From an uncultured Collinsella sp. (GTDB lineage: Bacteria; Actinomycetota; Coriobacteriia; Coriobacteriales; Coriobacteriaceae), in contig CABUUB010000087.1 of assembly GCA_902494625.1 (NCBI GenBank), positions 1 through 7,140 on the forward strand: 7,140 nucleotides of DNA. Reading direction: 5' to 3'. Shown here piece after piece: positions 6,457 through 7,140 of the stretch. The position numbers were made by a program, and so were the translations under genes. Below the pieces are notes generated by a model. It saw nothing but the letters and a program-made list of their open reading frames with translations, ran no database searches and was not told the origin of the DNA. The stretch's first letter is position 1. Every line of letters begins with the position of its first letter.

Positions 6457-7140
6457 CTAGACGTTCGTGACGTCGAAACCCGTCGTGCTCATCTGACGCA
6501 TAAACGACGGCATTTCCCCCGTCGCGGCGCAGGAGGCAATCTGATGCAGAGCCCCGGCGACCGCATCGTCTGCCGCAGCGCCGATATGCCAGCGCGCGGC
6601 AGCCGTGACAGCCTCGTTGGCATTGGCGACTGCAACGGAGTTGGGAACGGCATCGATCATGGGCAGATCGTTATCGGAATCGCCAAATACGGCCACCTCA
6701 TCGGGCGTCAGGTCCAAAGCGCGCGCCAACTCCAGCGCAGCGCAACCCTTGTCCCAACCTGCTGGAAGGATGTCAAACAGGCGCACTCGGTTGTTGGGAA
6801 ACACGAGCGAGAGTTCCGGCACCTCAGCGGCAACGCGCTCGCGTAGCTCCGCGAGCTCCTCACGCGAGCGGGCGCTCCAGATATTCGCCTTGTATACCGG
6901 CGCGCCATCGACGACGGGACGGCACGGGGCCTCTTCGCCTTTGAGCCATGCGTTGCCGCGCGACTCCATGGCGCGACGAACGCGCTCGGGGTCGCTCGTC
7001 ACGCAATAGGCATCGTTATCCCAAAAGTCGTCACCCAGGCTGTAGACCTTCAGATACGTATCGTCGGTCTCTTGCTCCAAGTAGTCAGCCAAGCGCATAA
7101 GGGCGGCGTTGTCGATCGCATGCGAGGCTACCGCCTCGCC
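6457..7140 (-). CDS. Cof-type HAD-IIB phosphatase (5' end beyond the window)
   Basis: C-terminal 227 residues of a HAD-superfamily hydrolase of the Cof/YidA type, a cytoplasmic Mg-dependent phosphatase of small phosphorylated metabolites. The frame stays open from the Met at 7098 to the window edge at 7140, so that Met is internal and the gene is partial. Motif III is Lys in GWDKG (codon 6748-6750). Motif IV is GDSDND (6667-6684), which coordinates magnesium. It is followed by the family pattern PMIDAVPNSVAVANA and an acidic patch. Motifs I and II, with the nucleophilic Asp, must lie outside the window. The middle part, about residues 25-115, is the C2-type cap, which sets the substrate and is not recognisable here. 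The stop lies 10 nt before lysR, so the two are probably co-transcribed. Substrate unknown. Confidence 0.9.
   Translation of the reverse strand, partial: GEAVASHAIDNAALMRLADYLEQETDDTYLKVYSLGDDFWDNDAYCVTSDPERVRRAMESRGNAWLKGEEAPCRPVVDGAPVYKANIWSARSREELAELRERVAAEVPELSLVFPNNRVRLFDILPAGWDKGCAALELARALDLTPDEVAVFGDSDNDLPMIDAVPNSVAVANANEAVTAAARWHIGAAADDAVAGALHQIASCAATGEMPSFMRQMSTTGFDVTNV

Noticed and set aside
7096..7098. ATG at 7098 as the start of the HAD gene
   Set aside because: The frame continues without a stop to the window edge, there is no ribosome binding site, and the HAD motif I with the nucleophilic Asp would be missing.

Overview
The window looks like chromosomal DNA of a high-GC, gut-associated Gram-positive bacterium. 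Coriobacteriia, and probably Collinsella or a close relative, is the best guess. This rests on the GC-rich coding sequence, strong Shine-Dalgarno sites, a surface protein ending in an LAATG-type sorting signal, and the gene content. It is an inference; no rRNA or other marker gene is present to prove it. All genes except the one cut by the right edge look intact. I see no tRNA, rRNA, CRISPR array, insertion sequence or phage gene.

Left part, plus strand. A secreted, cell-wall-anchored surface protein (91-1872) has a long central run of roughly 24-residue beta-helix-like repeats, a Lys/Pro-rich wall spacer and an LAATG sorting signal. A strong intrinsic terminator follows it (1930-1967). Next is a small cytoplasmic alpha/beta-hydrolase of the esterase type (2080-2745). 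It ends in a hairpin (2744-2783) that also lies behind the convergent uracil permease gene and can serve both strands.

Right part, minus strand, read right to left. The order is a Cof-type HAD phosphatase (cut by the right edge), a LysR-type regulator, a short cobalamin-independent methionine synthase-like enzyme, and a UraA-type uracil permease. The HAD and lysR genes are tightly spaced (10 nt) and probably share a transcript. The methionine synthase-like gene has its own regulatory region of 155 nt. The uracil permease follows it after 122 nt, with its own ribosome binding site and possibly its own promoter.

The most interesting signal is in the lysR-metE-like gap. It holds a perfect 8-7-8 inverted repeat, TGATATAG-N7-CTATATCA (5481-5503), with the T-N11-A geometry of LysR operators. 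Its TATAG-N7-CTATA core matches, from memory, the outer half-sites of the 'Met-box' bound by streptococcal MtaR/MetR. The adjacent LysR protein resembles that same regulator group. A perfect 14-bp palindrome (5435-5448) lies closer to the metE-like gene and overlaps its likely -10 region. Together these suggest a local regulator-operator-target module for methionine synthesis outside the Firmicutes.
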